A DNA stretch of 64,000 bases, taken from positions 7,626,001 to 7,690,000 of the forward strand of contig NC_003279.8 of NCBI RefSeq assembly GCF_000002985.6, in the 5' to 3' direction. Of the stretch, positions 13,777-24,666 are shown piece by piece. Made by a program: the position numbers and the translations under genes. Every line of letters starts with the position of its first letter. Within the stretch, counting starts at the first letter, position 1. Origin of the DNA: Caenorhabditis elegans (lineage: Eukaryota; Nematoda; Chromadorea; Rhabditida; Rhabditidae). The notes below the pieces were generated by a model, which did not search any database, had not been told where the DNA came from, and worked only from the letters and a program-made list of their open reading frames with translations.

Positions 13777-14424
13777 TACTGAAAATTTGAAAATTGAAAT
13801 GAATTAACAAAAAGATAGACATTCAGAAAAAGAATAACACATGTCGAATTGTTAAAATATCTTGTTATTCTCTGCATTTCCACTGATAGTGAAAATACCG
13901 GGGCGACAAATGATCTGTATATGTCCCAAAAATGGAAAATTACAAAATATCTTTTTAAACATTTAAAGACTCGTGTATAAAACAGTTTCCAAAGAAACAA
14001 AAGAACGAGGTAATGACTGAAACGACTAGAGCACGCCAATCTGCTGTTTCGCTCTCTTCGATTTCAAATTTGCATTAGAGCGCACATGCTTTCGCGCCGT
14101 TTTATTTATTTTTTATTTAAAAACGGAACTTTCGGAATTGAAAAGGGGTTTTTTAATGTTTACTAAGCCTAAGTAGACTAGAATTCAGTAGAGAGCAATA
14201 AAGTTTGTTTCGTCACCACTTAATCCTGGCAGTAATAACTAGAGCTCCTGTTAAATACTTAAATAAAATCAATTAATCAATTGAAGAAATATTAACAGGT
14301 GTTAGAAACAAACACATAGAAAAGGAAAAACAATAAAATGTGCAAATATTTTTATATTTATTAAAAGATAAAATTCTAGGTAATGCAATCACAGGTTGAA
14401 GTACGGAAAACTCGGAGCAACTGA
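13777..14424. other. Spacer between LDAH-like gene and capg-1
   Basis: About 650 bp without a supported gene. It holds the capg-1 spliced-leader-like acceptor at its left edge and, at 14357-14362, AATAAA on the minus strand, the likely poly(A) signal of the LDAH-like gene 63 bp past its stop. The open frame at 13776-14039 (minus) has no splice or codon support. Confidence 0.5.
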
Positions 14425-15767
14425 TCAATCGAAATATTTTATAACATTTCTCGCCATAATGTCTCCTTCAGAAATAACAAAAGCGTGTTCACAATTGTCT
14501 TCGTCCAATGTGACCTGCTCCTCACCAAGTCTGTCCCGCATGGAGTATCCTATAAATTTTATTTTCAATCTACACAACGTTTTCAAGGTCAATACCATGC
14601 TGCACTGGACACCATCCATCCTTGAGGCCATAATAGAAATGAACCACGTCTTGTTTTTCCAAAAGACGCTCATCTAGGTCTAAAACGATATCAAGTTCAT
14701 CGTTTGACATGTGAACTATATTTCTGAACACATCCATATGGACAAGCTCAACTGCCGCATCGACGATCTCTGGGGGAGTCTGAAAAATTATGTTTTTTGT
14801 TGCTTGACATTCAAAAAAAAATTTACATTAGGATGTCTCAGGTTCAATCCAACAAGAAATTTTTTGATCGAGTTTGGCAGGTAATCCACCCACCAGCAAA
14901 TCGTTTTTGTGAGCCAATCATGATGGTTCAATGTCTGAAAGTTTACAATTAAAAATTAAAATAAAGAAATTGAATTTACAGCTAAAGTTCCATGTAATCG
15001 TTTCCCATTTGGTGAGTTTGCCATATGAACTATCGTTGGAAACAGTCCAACAGCTTTTTCCACGTGGAATCCTTCTTTTATCACTTCAGGAATGATTCTT
15101 AACATCATATACGAACCAATGCTATGCCCCAAAATGTACAGTTGCTTTCCACGTGGCAGGTGCTCTTTCACAAATGATAGTTTGTGATTGACTTGTTCCT
15201 CCAGAGAAATTCGGTCTGGAAATATATTATAATCGACGTAAAAACGCGCTCCGCACCGGATCCATGAGTCTCGTTAGGTATTTGAAAAAAAAACAAAAGG
15301 GCGAAAAATACTGCGAAATCGGCGAAACTAAATAAGTTAAAAGGCTGGAGTGAACGGTTCTTCGTTTTATTTGTATTTATTACCATGATTTCGATGTTCT
15401 CCATCATCTTTCAAATGATCTGGCATTCGAACATGATTGAGACTTGAAACTGTGTAGAATAAATATTGATTTTTCAAGTTTTTCTGCTCATCTTCATCTT
15501 TCTTTATCAAATTTTGCAAAACTTCTCGTCCGAAATGAGCGTAGAATCCTTCGTTTCCGGGATTTCCTGAAATTAAAATTTTCTTAAATTTTTAAAAGCG
15601 CAATTTCCCGATTTACCTGGAATCATTAAAATAATCACTCGATTCTCGTTCTCCTTTTTCTTCTGAATTTTCAGCGTTTCGTCTGAAATATCCAACCCCA
15701 TGACGGACATTTTCGTCCATTTCCCTGCTACTCGAACCCATTCCACTTTTCGAAGAATTGAGGTCAT
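14425..15767 (-). CDS. LDAH-like lipid-droplet-associated serine hydrolase
   Basis: Alpha/beta hydrolase of the lipid droplet-associated hydrolase family (animal LDAH, about 325 aa), proposed to act on lipid esters at droplets. Six exons: 15617-15767, 15384-15566, 14980-15215, 14827-14934, 14596-14779 and 14425-14549; 987 nt, 328 residues, the family's usual size. Visible motifs: an oxyanion-type MIPGNPG loop at about residue 50, the nucleophile elbow GHSIGS at about 135, the family signature YYGLKDGWCP with the likely catalytic Asp near 275, and CEHAFV with the likely catalytic His near 305. All three members of the triad are present. The start is the ATG that opens the first GNPG exon; no earlier in-frame exon was seen. 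Neighbours on the same strand are ncbp-2 upstream and capg-1 downstream. Confidence 0.85.
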
Positions 15768-15967
15768 CTATATGTAAATAAATAAGAAAAACTGGAAAAA
15801 TGCGGTTAGAAAGAATGATATTGTGTTGGGAAATTTTCACCTGCCTCAATAATTATTTTTAAACATCTGTAAAAAATCGATGGAGGAAGATGGCTTTATC
15901 TCAAGTTTGGAGAAGAAAACACAAACAGAAAAATAAATAAAACGTTAAAACAAGATGGAAACAGAGA

Positions 15968-16398
15968 TACCGTATATTCTCTATTAGTGCTGCATGCAGC
16001 ACTAATTTCCAGGCCCTTTTTGAGTGCAGCACTATTAGAGACTGCAGTATTACTGGAGGCTGCAGCACTAATTTTCGAACGGCTATTTTCAATTGGAGAT
16101 CACTAGTTTTTAGTCACAAATGCTCACCTTTTAAGCAGAAATCCATTAAAATTGTGAAATTTTGTAACAAAAATGACCTAATAACTCAATTATGTTTGTA
16201 AGTTAACTAGAAATCTTCAAAAATATACAAAACACTCCCCAGAATGTCAAAACTATGTATTGAGTGACTCTTTCAGTAGAAAATGGGGTGCAGCACTAAT
16301 AGAGACTGCAGCACTAATTTTCGGACCCTTTTTGAGTGCAGCACTATTAGAGACTGCAGTACTACTGGAGATGCAGCACTAATAGAGAATATACGGTA
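15968..16398. mobile_element. Non-autonomous Tc1/mariner-type MITE with perfect terminal inverted repeats
   Basis: A 431-bp unit bounded by TA on each side. The first 27 nt (15968-15994) and the last 27 nt (16372-16398) are exact reverse complements, including the TA. The inside repeats phrases such as GTGCAGCACTATTAGAGACT near both ends, so it is itself palindromic. It has no coding capacity. The TA duplication and short inverted repeats point to Tc1/mariner mobilisation (inference). It fills most of the spacer between the ncbp-2 stop (16475) and the LDAH-like start (15767). Confidence 0.8.
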
Positions 16399-16474
16399 AT
16401 AATTTTCAGATTTTGTGATTTTTTTTGTTTGAAGAATGATGATTGAGGATCGTGTTGGATGGATTTGGAAACGA

Positions 16475-17241
16475 TTATTGACGGTCACCGCCTGAAAAAT
16501 GTAGAAGATTCATTTTTCTTAATAGTCACACGAATAAAAAAACCAATTTGAAACAACTTAAAACGATTTTTCCATTTTTTTTTATTCTGCTAACCTTTTT
16601 GAGCAATAGCGCGATTGTAGCCTCCTCTTTCTGGATCATAATCCTTTCGATACTCATCACGAACTTGTCCACCGTGTTTTCCTCTTCCATATTGACGTCC
16701 TTCAATGAATCCAGCATCCCAATCAGCACGAATTACACGATCATCCATACGAGTGTTTGAGATGTTCTGAAGAGCCAGCTCAGCGTCTTCTCTTGTGTAG
16801 TATCTGGAAATCAATAAATAAAAATAAAAATTAATTAAATTTTATTTGTTCGGGTTAAAAGTCCAGAGAAGCAATGAAAATCGCGGAAAAAACTCACTCG
16901 ACAAAGCAGAATCCGCAAGGAGTTTTCTTGAATCTATCCAATCCCATGATCACTCTTCTGACGTCACCGGCTCTTCCAAACAGCTCATAGACTTGGTCTT
17001 CTTTAGTGTAATATGATAAATTTCCAACATAAAGTGTACATGATGTGCGTAGAGCAGTCTCCTGGTCTCGAACGGTTCCCTGAAATTGAGAACTACAAAT
17101 TTGAATTCGTATTGTGCAACAACACCTTTTATTCGATAAAAACCCGAAAAGTTGTTAAAACAAAAGGCTTACCTGGTATCTTTGATCTCTGTAAGCACTA
17201 ATTTCCTTAGGATTATCCAATGTTCTTGGATCGAAGACCAT
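16475..17241 (-). CDS. ncbp-2: NCBP-2, nuclear cap-binding protein subunit 2 (CBP20)
   Basis: RRM protein that, with NCBP1, binds the m7G cap of nuclear RNA and supports splicing and export (family knowledge). Four exons: 17173-17241, 16898-17079, 16595-16803 and 16475-16491; 477 nt, 158 residues. RNP2 is LYVGNL and RNP1 is GFCFVEYY, at about residues 40 and 82. The cap-stacking region is conserved: YRDQRYQ near the N terminus and the C-terminal [15 protein letters not shown] with R/D contacts, followed by the usual G/R/Y tail. The last exon codes for only five residues. A TTTCAG acceptor about 88 bp before the ATG (17329-17330) could be a trans-splice site. It lies 400 bp after rrf-1 on the same strand. 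Confidence 0.93.
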
Positions 17242-17639
17242 TTTAAAAGAAAGAACGAAGAAACAGACACACTCTTCAGCGAACAAAATTCGAAAAGAGA
17301 ACGGAGTGTCGTAGCGCGTGTTGTTTAACTGAAACCCGAGGTTATTTGAATTTGGATTTTATCAACCCTCATTTAGCAGATATTGGATAACGAAATAACA
17401 TTGGGAATATCGATTACGAAACGAAAATCTAAAATAAATAAATGTTTTATACCACGGAGAAAATATTTTAAAATTATTAATCAATCATTTGATGATGGAA
17501 TTGGTCAGTTTACACACAAATACAAATGGTAGAAGGAATTAAAAATAAATAAAACAGAAAAAATAGTACAAGGTTTGAAAATGTAAGTGAAGAAAAAACA
17601 TTAACAGAGTCTATGGCATATTTCAACAAAAATACGAGA

Positions 17640-20600
17640 TTAAAATTCACCATTCATAACTTTTTGATAGCAAAGAGATGCCATCTGTTGTGATACTTCT
17701 TCTCCTTCCCAATGACTTTTGATTGGAATTGTAACTGCTGAAAGCTTTTTGAGCATTTGAATTGATTCGAGAGTTCCGGAGACGGAGACGATGTAACGAA
17801 CTGAAAACAATTATTTTATGCTACCAATATGAAGAGTTTTTAATTACCTGTAGTCTTTGGTTTCGCCTTATCGTTTATCGGATTTTTCTCCTGTCGCCGC
17901 ATCTTTACAGTTGAAACATTTGTGTGTTTCTTCATATTATTGATCAGATCATTCACATTTATATTTTCTAAATGAAAAAAAACTCAATTTTTTTTATTTC
18001 CAAAAGATTTTACATACCGGGTAACTCGATAACAAATGGTTCACACTCTCGATCCATCGTCTCAGCTGTAATTGTTGGATCAGATGATACTGGAAGCTCT
18101 TCAAAACGTAGATTAAACAGAATATTGTAGTAGGTTTTGAGAGCTGATTCATGGAATATTCGCCATTCTCCACGCATAAAAATCGATGAGAAGTTGAGAG
18201 GACAAAAGGATAAAGTCGACATTTTTCTGAACTTCCGACATCCCATAAATTGGAAGAATTTGACCATCTGAAAAAAATACACAATTCGGCTTTGAATTTC
18301 TCGCCAATGTTGGACTACAAATCATACAGCTGAATGGACTTATGTCAACTTTGATGAATCGAAAATTCAAGTTTTTTTTGTTTTATATTCGGTAAAATTT
18401 CAACTTTTCTACAATTTCCTATAATTTCTCTATATATTTCAATGAATTTTTTATTTTTGTTATCAAAATATAGATGTTTATAGACAAAATTCAAAGGTTT
18501 CTCTTCTTTTTTCATACTTTTTCGAAGAAATCGAAAAATCGACGATGTTCGATGACCCCCTTATTCCTTACCATATCTGATCTTTTTTTTTCAGTAAGTG
18601 GATCGATATTGCCTCTCGATGAATCTCTTTTCTGTTTCTCATATTCTTCTTTTTCAATTATTTTGAAAAACGGTTCTGCATTTCCATCAGCAGATGCCAA
18701 TTGTCGTGTTGCAAAAAGAATGAACATGAGGAAAAAGTGATAAATCTTGATTGGTTTTCCATCAAACAATCGTAATGATTCTCCCCATCGCATTAACATG
18801 AAGAACACAGAGTCCAACCCTGGTATCATCTCCAGATATATTTTCAGAATGGAAATCGCTTCTTTTGATTTTTCACCGGTAATTAGATGATCGAGTTCAC
18901 AGAAGTTCTTGAAATCCGCATCGTGATCAATCAAATATTGTTTTCGATGCTCTTCTAGGAAAGTGTACATGGGATTTGCTCCACCAATCTGCATTCTTTC
19001 GTTATTCAATACATTAGTCTCCTTGACTTTGGCAATGACGTCATATGCAATCCAAGCAAATGAAAGCTTCCGAACTTCTCTCGTGGATTGAGCACACTCT
19101 ACAAAGAAATTACAATAGTTCAAAAAATTGAAACAAAAAAATTGAATTACCGTAACAAGCTCGATACCAGGCAACAGCTTTCTTTCTGACCTCCTGATCT
19201 GGATCTTCGCAACGGTAATTGAGACAGTTGCCGTTATCGTAAGCATTTGGTAAAAGTGTACATTTTACTGTGAATCCACCAAATTCCTGATAATGGCATA
19301 GAAATTAAAAAATAAATAAATATTGAAATAAACTGTACCTCGAAGAACGTTTCTCTGAATTTGCACACTAAAGATGTCATTTTTGTTTCAATCATTTGAT
19401 TAGTGTTGTAGAATGACATATCATCTTGGTCTTTATCCGAAATTCGATTTCTCATTTCGACAATGCATCCTGACATGATTTCACCTTCCGACCGGATACC
19501 GTAGTTTTCCATAATAGACTGTAAAATTTGGGTATTTAAACTTTACTCAGCCTTCAAACTAACCCTGAGTTGTCCGTTGTAACTGGATAATTGTTTTTGA
19601 GCACTTTCCATATATCTCTCAAAACCAGTAACAAAGATAGTCTCATCCAGTTCAATATTATATTGTTCATCCCTTTCTTCAGAGATCTTGATAACATTGT
19701 CAATTGCTTGAAACTCTCGGAATAGTTTTCCACAAAGCCTTGGACTGACATACATCGGACTTCGTTCATTTCCCATATGAAAGTCAGGAATTCGCTCAGG
19801 ATTTTCAGGAGGGATAACTTCGAATGTTACGGGATCTGAAAATAGGTAGTTACACCATATTCATGAATACGCATACGTACCGGCCCTCCATTTCGTTTCC
19901 AATGGATCTGGTGGTTGTCCAGACTTTGTGAAATCAACAGCTTGGCAATTCTTCTTTGCCAAATCCATACAAACTCTCGAATTCAGCCCATATTGGTCAG
20001 AATTGTGAAGATGACTGTTCGAGATTTGTCCAACGGAGTCTAATTTCAGATATGTGACATAAAACTCACGCATCAAGACGTCCTAAATTTGATATTACAC
20101 CAAAGTTTAAAAAAAAAATGAACAAAAAAAAACTAACAAGCTTCTCTCTATCATATGGTACTTTAATCTTTTCAACAGCAAAATCGAAAGGTTCTTCATT
20201 TCTTTCAAGAAGTAATTCCTGATCCCAAATAACAGAATATTCATCTCCATCCAAATCGGATCCAGCCATTTCATCAGGATGAGGCCTCGGTCCATGTTGT
20301 GGGAATACTACTACATCACACATGTGATGAAGTTCTGGAATATCGACAGCCTCGAAAATCCGAACATCTCCGGGGACAATACAAGGGTTTTTAGTGAGCA
20401 AAACGGTTCCTGTGACAATCTCACTTCCATGAACTTTATTGTTGGAATCTCGCGGTGGAAGTTTTTTCTTGTAATTTTTCGTGTATTGAACGAAGATTTG
20501 TCCGTATTGTAAACGTCCAGTTTCATCAACTACTCCGAGCATAGATCGACCAAGTTCACTGGGAATTTGAATTTGCTCTTTGCAAAGCTGTTTCGCTGAA

Positions 20601-23600
20601 AATAATAAAATTGAGAAATTGAAAACAATTCGGAAAACTCACTGATTGAGAACTTGATGGATGCCTTGATTAGGGAACGGAAGAATGGCTCACTAGACAA
20701 TGTAAATCCCCACATTGTTCTCAAGTTATCAATATCAATACGACGTGGAAACTCCTGAAAGAGTTCCAAATAAAAAGTTTCATTATTTCATGTTTCAGAC
20801 AAACCTTTAATTTGTTTCTACAAAAGGTCTCCTCATTCATCTGTTTGGCAAATGACAAGATCTGACGATCCATCAATTCCTCAATTCTGCTCGTAATTCT
20901 TTTATGACAATCCAACGATTGCATTTCGGAAACTTGATCAAGAATATTGATGAATGGTTTATTGAGAGCAACCAATACCGCTGACGAGAACTTTACCATT
21001 TCGATTTGGTCTCCCGAAATAGCCTTAGCTTGGAATTTAATTTGACTTGGACGGAACAAACATTTCGCCATTTTCATCGAAGTAACACCGTTCACAAGTG
21101 CCCATTTACGAATTTCATCCAGAAAGGGTTCAATAGCGATGACTCCTTTATTTCCGCGGAATCGAATCTGCAAAAACTATAGTTACCTAAGTTCACACGA
21201 AATTAATTTACCTGGAAGCAGCTAGGAACAGCTTTTCCAAATTGCATCGCTTGGGATACTTCCTGTGCAAATTGATAGCTCATCATTCCAACTCCGTCAG
21301 AAAATGTATACTCGCTTCCGTTTGTCGCTCGTCCACCAGTCAAATCGTACGTGCTACAGTAATCATCTCGTCCAAGTCCGACACCGGTTAGCTGAAATTC
21401 ATACTTGTATTATGATGGAAAGTTATCACTAAAAAATCCATGAAACTGAATAAAAATTAAAAACATACCCTGCTCTGAGTGAAGCATTGACCCAATCTCG
21501 CCATCAACTTAGGAACATTTTCAATTTCCGAGAATCTTCCTAATTGAAATCGAACTTCGTCGATTTTCGGCTTGAAGTTTATATTCGATGCTGTCGGATT
21601 ACATTTGTAGAAGCGATCAAGCTGCTTGTCTGTGAATCTCATCATGAAATATGCTCCATTGTCTCTCATTTGTGAATTTGAGCATCCCAAGAAACCATAT
21701 TCACGATTTGCAATTCGAACTCCGTGCTCCAAATACTTGTTCGCCGTCCTGTCGAGAAGTTTACCCGTAACATTTGATCTCATTTTCTTATTATTATCAT
21801 CTCGAAATGTTACTCTAAGCACCCGGGTGCCATCTTTATCGAATTTCCGTAGAACTCGATTTCCCATGATCGTCTCTGGTGCAATGTAGATGACTCTCGT
21901 AGGTGTGAAGATAACTTTTCGAACTCGTTGATATCCTTCTATGCTCTCCTTTTCTGTTAAACCATTAACCAGTTTCATAACCTCACGTTTTTGGCAAATT
22001 TTATCTAGGCACTGAAAAATTTTTAAAAAAATTATCAAAAAATATGCAAAAAACACAACCTTCAAAATTGATCCGATTCGCTTTCTACCATCAATTAAAT
22101 GAACGAGATCTTCCAAGGCAGCTTCACACAGTTGATTATCATTCCTGTAGTACCAAATGATAATTTCCAGGAAATTTTTCCAATGTTGCTCATTCAGTAG
22201 TAGTTGATCTTTCACAATAGCTCCCCGTGACAACAGACATTCAATCAAATATGTGATAGAAAACTTCCGTTCCTCATTAACATCAATCAATTTATCATCT
22301 ACTATTTCATATTTCGGTGGGAATATCTGCAAAAATTGATACTCAGATTATTGAGGCAATTCTTTGTTTTTTTAAAGACTAACTCACCTCTTTCAGAAAC
22401 TCTCTAAAAATGGGCGCATTTGAGTCGGTCGGCGATTTCTTCAAATTCCACCGGTTGTATGGATAGTGACTGCCCATCGGAACATCAATGCTCGGAAGAT
22501 TCGCAAATTCAATCAGAACTTTGGTTCGAGACCTCAGACGAGACAACACACGATACATTTCTTTTGTCTGAATTAGAGAATAATAATAATAAAAAACGAT
22601 GCTTAATCATCAAAATCTATCATAAAACAGTAGAAAATAGCTCACTGATATTTCTTTATGGAACTCAATTGTGAAGAAAGGACTATCTGCGATGGCAGCA
22701 TCTTGTGGATTACCATGATTAACATTTCCATTTCTCCAATCACAATCGAACCGTTTCTGACGCTCATAGAAGGGTTTATGAAACGATGACTAAACAATTA
22801 GAATTGTTATAAAAATCTGTGATCAATATTAAATTACCTTATCATTATCAATATATCCTTTCCTGATGAGTGGGGGACAATTAACTTCAAAATGAACACA
22901 TGTGTTGCATCCTTCAACTCGTGGATCGACAATAATTCGACGAATTGAATCCCTTCGAATCTGAATTTTTGAATTTAATTAAATTTTAAGAAATTCTCCC
23001 AGTATTGGATTTGATAGCTACAGCTAAACACTTACTGTTAATTGATAGTTCACTCGAACTTTTTGTTTCCTCGAATCCTCAAACTTCTGTTTCTTCTCCT
23101 CGAAACATTGAAATTGTACTGTTATCATATCAGTTTTATCGAATTCAAATTCGGCGTGTATCTTATGCAACATATCTCTTGACGATATGTTTTCGCGTGA
23201 AAATGAAACCTGCCAATGATTGAAATATGTGCCTCCTTGTATATTTCCAAAATAAATCGCAGCAAGTGGAATCTCTGTGTGACAATCGAGAGTTCTCAAC
23301 CAAAAATCGGAACCATGAAGGACAATGTTAGGCCGCTGATACGGAACGTACACATTCTGAAAATAAAATTAATTCGAAATCGTCCAATATGAATTCAAGT
23401 ACTCACCAAATCTGATAAATAATCGTGCATAGCATCTATAATTGTGTGATCAAACTGTTCGCTCTCAACTTCAAAGTTTATTTCAAAGAAGCAATCGCAG
23501 TCCTGTTCTTCAACAATTTGAGTTTCTTGACGGGATTTGATTTCGATTTCGTATTTACGAAGAACCTAGAAATATCATAATAATTATTAAAACAAGCGTC

Positions 23601-23767
23601 ATTTTTTTAATCGAAAAATGTCCAAAAAATGAATTAAAATTCTCAAAACCATGACGCACTGAAGTAAATGTCAGTAACATTGTATCGATACTTCCTTCGA
23701 TGACTTGAAGCGAGTTATCGAATTCCGGAAATTCAAATTTAATGAATCCATGACTTCGTTCCGACAT
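17640..23767 (-). CDS. rrf-1: RNA-dependent RNA polymerase RRF-1 (QDE-1/RdRP family)
   Basis: Cellular RdRP that makes secondary siRNAs in somatic RNAi (established for RRF-1). Twenty exons close in frame, from 23660-23767 to 17640-17800; total 4806 nt, 1601 residues. The catalytic loop GSDLDGDEYS is at about residue 945 (bases 20240-20265), with all three Asp present. Other conserved blocks: GVGMMSYQFA-like region (21220-21300), FRGNKG (21150) and QHGPRPHPDEMAG upstream of the active loop. TTTTTCAG lies 12 bp before the ATG, so the mRNA may be trans-spliced. I call this copy rrf-1 and the upstream copy ego-1 because I remember EGO-1 as 1632 aa, which the other model gives; if that memory is wrong the two names swap. 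The copies share intron positions at both ends, but this one has extra introns in the middle. Confidence 0.85.
20259..20373. repeat. 115-bp tract identical between the two RdRP genes (copy A)
   Basis: This block covers the coding sequence just before and into the DLDGD active site. Compared by eye with 26956-27070 in ego-1, I find no mismatch over 115 bp, while bases on both sides diverge at many third positions. See the findings for the gene-conversion reading. Confidence 0.85.
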
Positions 23768-23780
23768 GACGAGGAGTCTG

Positions 23781-24666
23781 AAAAATTTTATACAGATAAA
23801 TTTTAATGGCCAACGCACGAAAAACAAGGTTTTATGGAAGACAAACAAAAATAAAGATTTTTTAAATTTGCCATCGATCAATTGGATATTTAAATTTTTA
23901 CTGTTATACAACTAAAAATAACTATAAATTAGGTTCTCATTAACCTTCACTTTGAAATTTACAAAAACATTTTTTGAAAGTTAACAACCCGCTGAAATGC
24001 AAAAATCGGTTCACTGAAAAAGACGCTGCCCGTCGGAGACGCAGACAGCTGAAAAAGACACTGTGGTGACAATGCAACAGTGAGCAAGTATCGTGATTAT
24101 TATTCCGTAATTTTATTTACGGAAACTCATTTAAAACTATTTTCTAATAATAAAGAAATTTAATTTCATCTCGGAAAATTGAGCACCTTTAAAAAGTTGT
24201 ATATTTAAAATGTTTTAAAATTTTTCTGATCAAAAACAACTGCATTTCAAAAATGTTGATTTCAGTCGAGAAGGAAAAAAGTTCGATAGTTTGGTCCAAA
24301 ATTCAAACAAAATCGACAGCATTTCAATTTTTCAAGAAATCTGGCTATATTCTATCCAATAGGAAAATCATGTACGAAAAAACGCATATAACAAATAAAA
24401 TACAAATATCGGATTCGTAATAAAACAGACAATTCATTGAAACAGATAACCGAAACGCTGAAAACGATGAAAAGAAGGAGAAACCTATCCATTTCAATCA
24501 ATCAGCAAAAGAAACAACAGGAAAATATAATGAGAAAAAGAAACAGAAATAAGCATGCCAATTAAAACATGCAAAAAAAAAACAGAAAAATAAAATTTAA
24601 AATGAAAACCATATTAAACATTTAAAATCTCTGAAAACACTGCTAAAAACGAATAAGAGAAACATT
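23781..24666. other. Spacer between ego-1 and rrf-1
   Basis: About 890 bp without a supported gene, between the ego-1 stop (24667) and the rrf-1 acceptor (23779-23780). It is AT-rich, with purine runs at 24450-24600 and a more GC-rich patch at 24020-24075 (GACGCTGCCCGTCGGAGACG). It may hold rrf-1 promoter elements or be an unusually long intercistronic region. No canonical poly(A) signal was found right after the ego-1 stop. Confidence 0.4.

Noticed and set aside
14425..14673. 82-codon continuous minus-strand frame as a separate small protein
   Set aside because: Its first half reads the LDAH-like exon out of frame. The splice 14596 to 14549 restores the family motif YYGLKDGWCP and the C-terminal HAF block.
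16273..16488. 71-codon minus-strand frame near the ncbp-2 end
   Set aside because: It runs through the MITE and overlaps the last ncbp-2 exon in another frame.
8838..17241. One single operon from ncbp-2 to the 80-aa gene
   Set aside because: Spacers of about 660-710 bp before the LDAH-like gene and capg-1 are long, and the LDAH-like gene has its own canonical AATAAA. Only the capg-1 to 80-aa pair has operon-like spacing.
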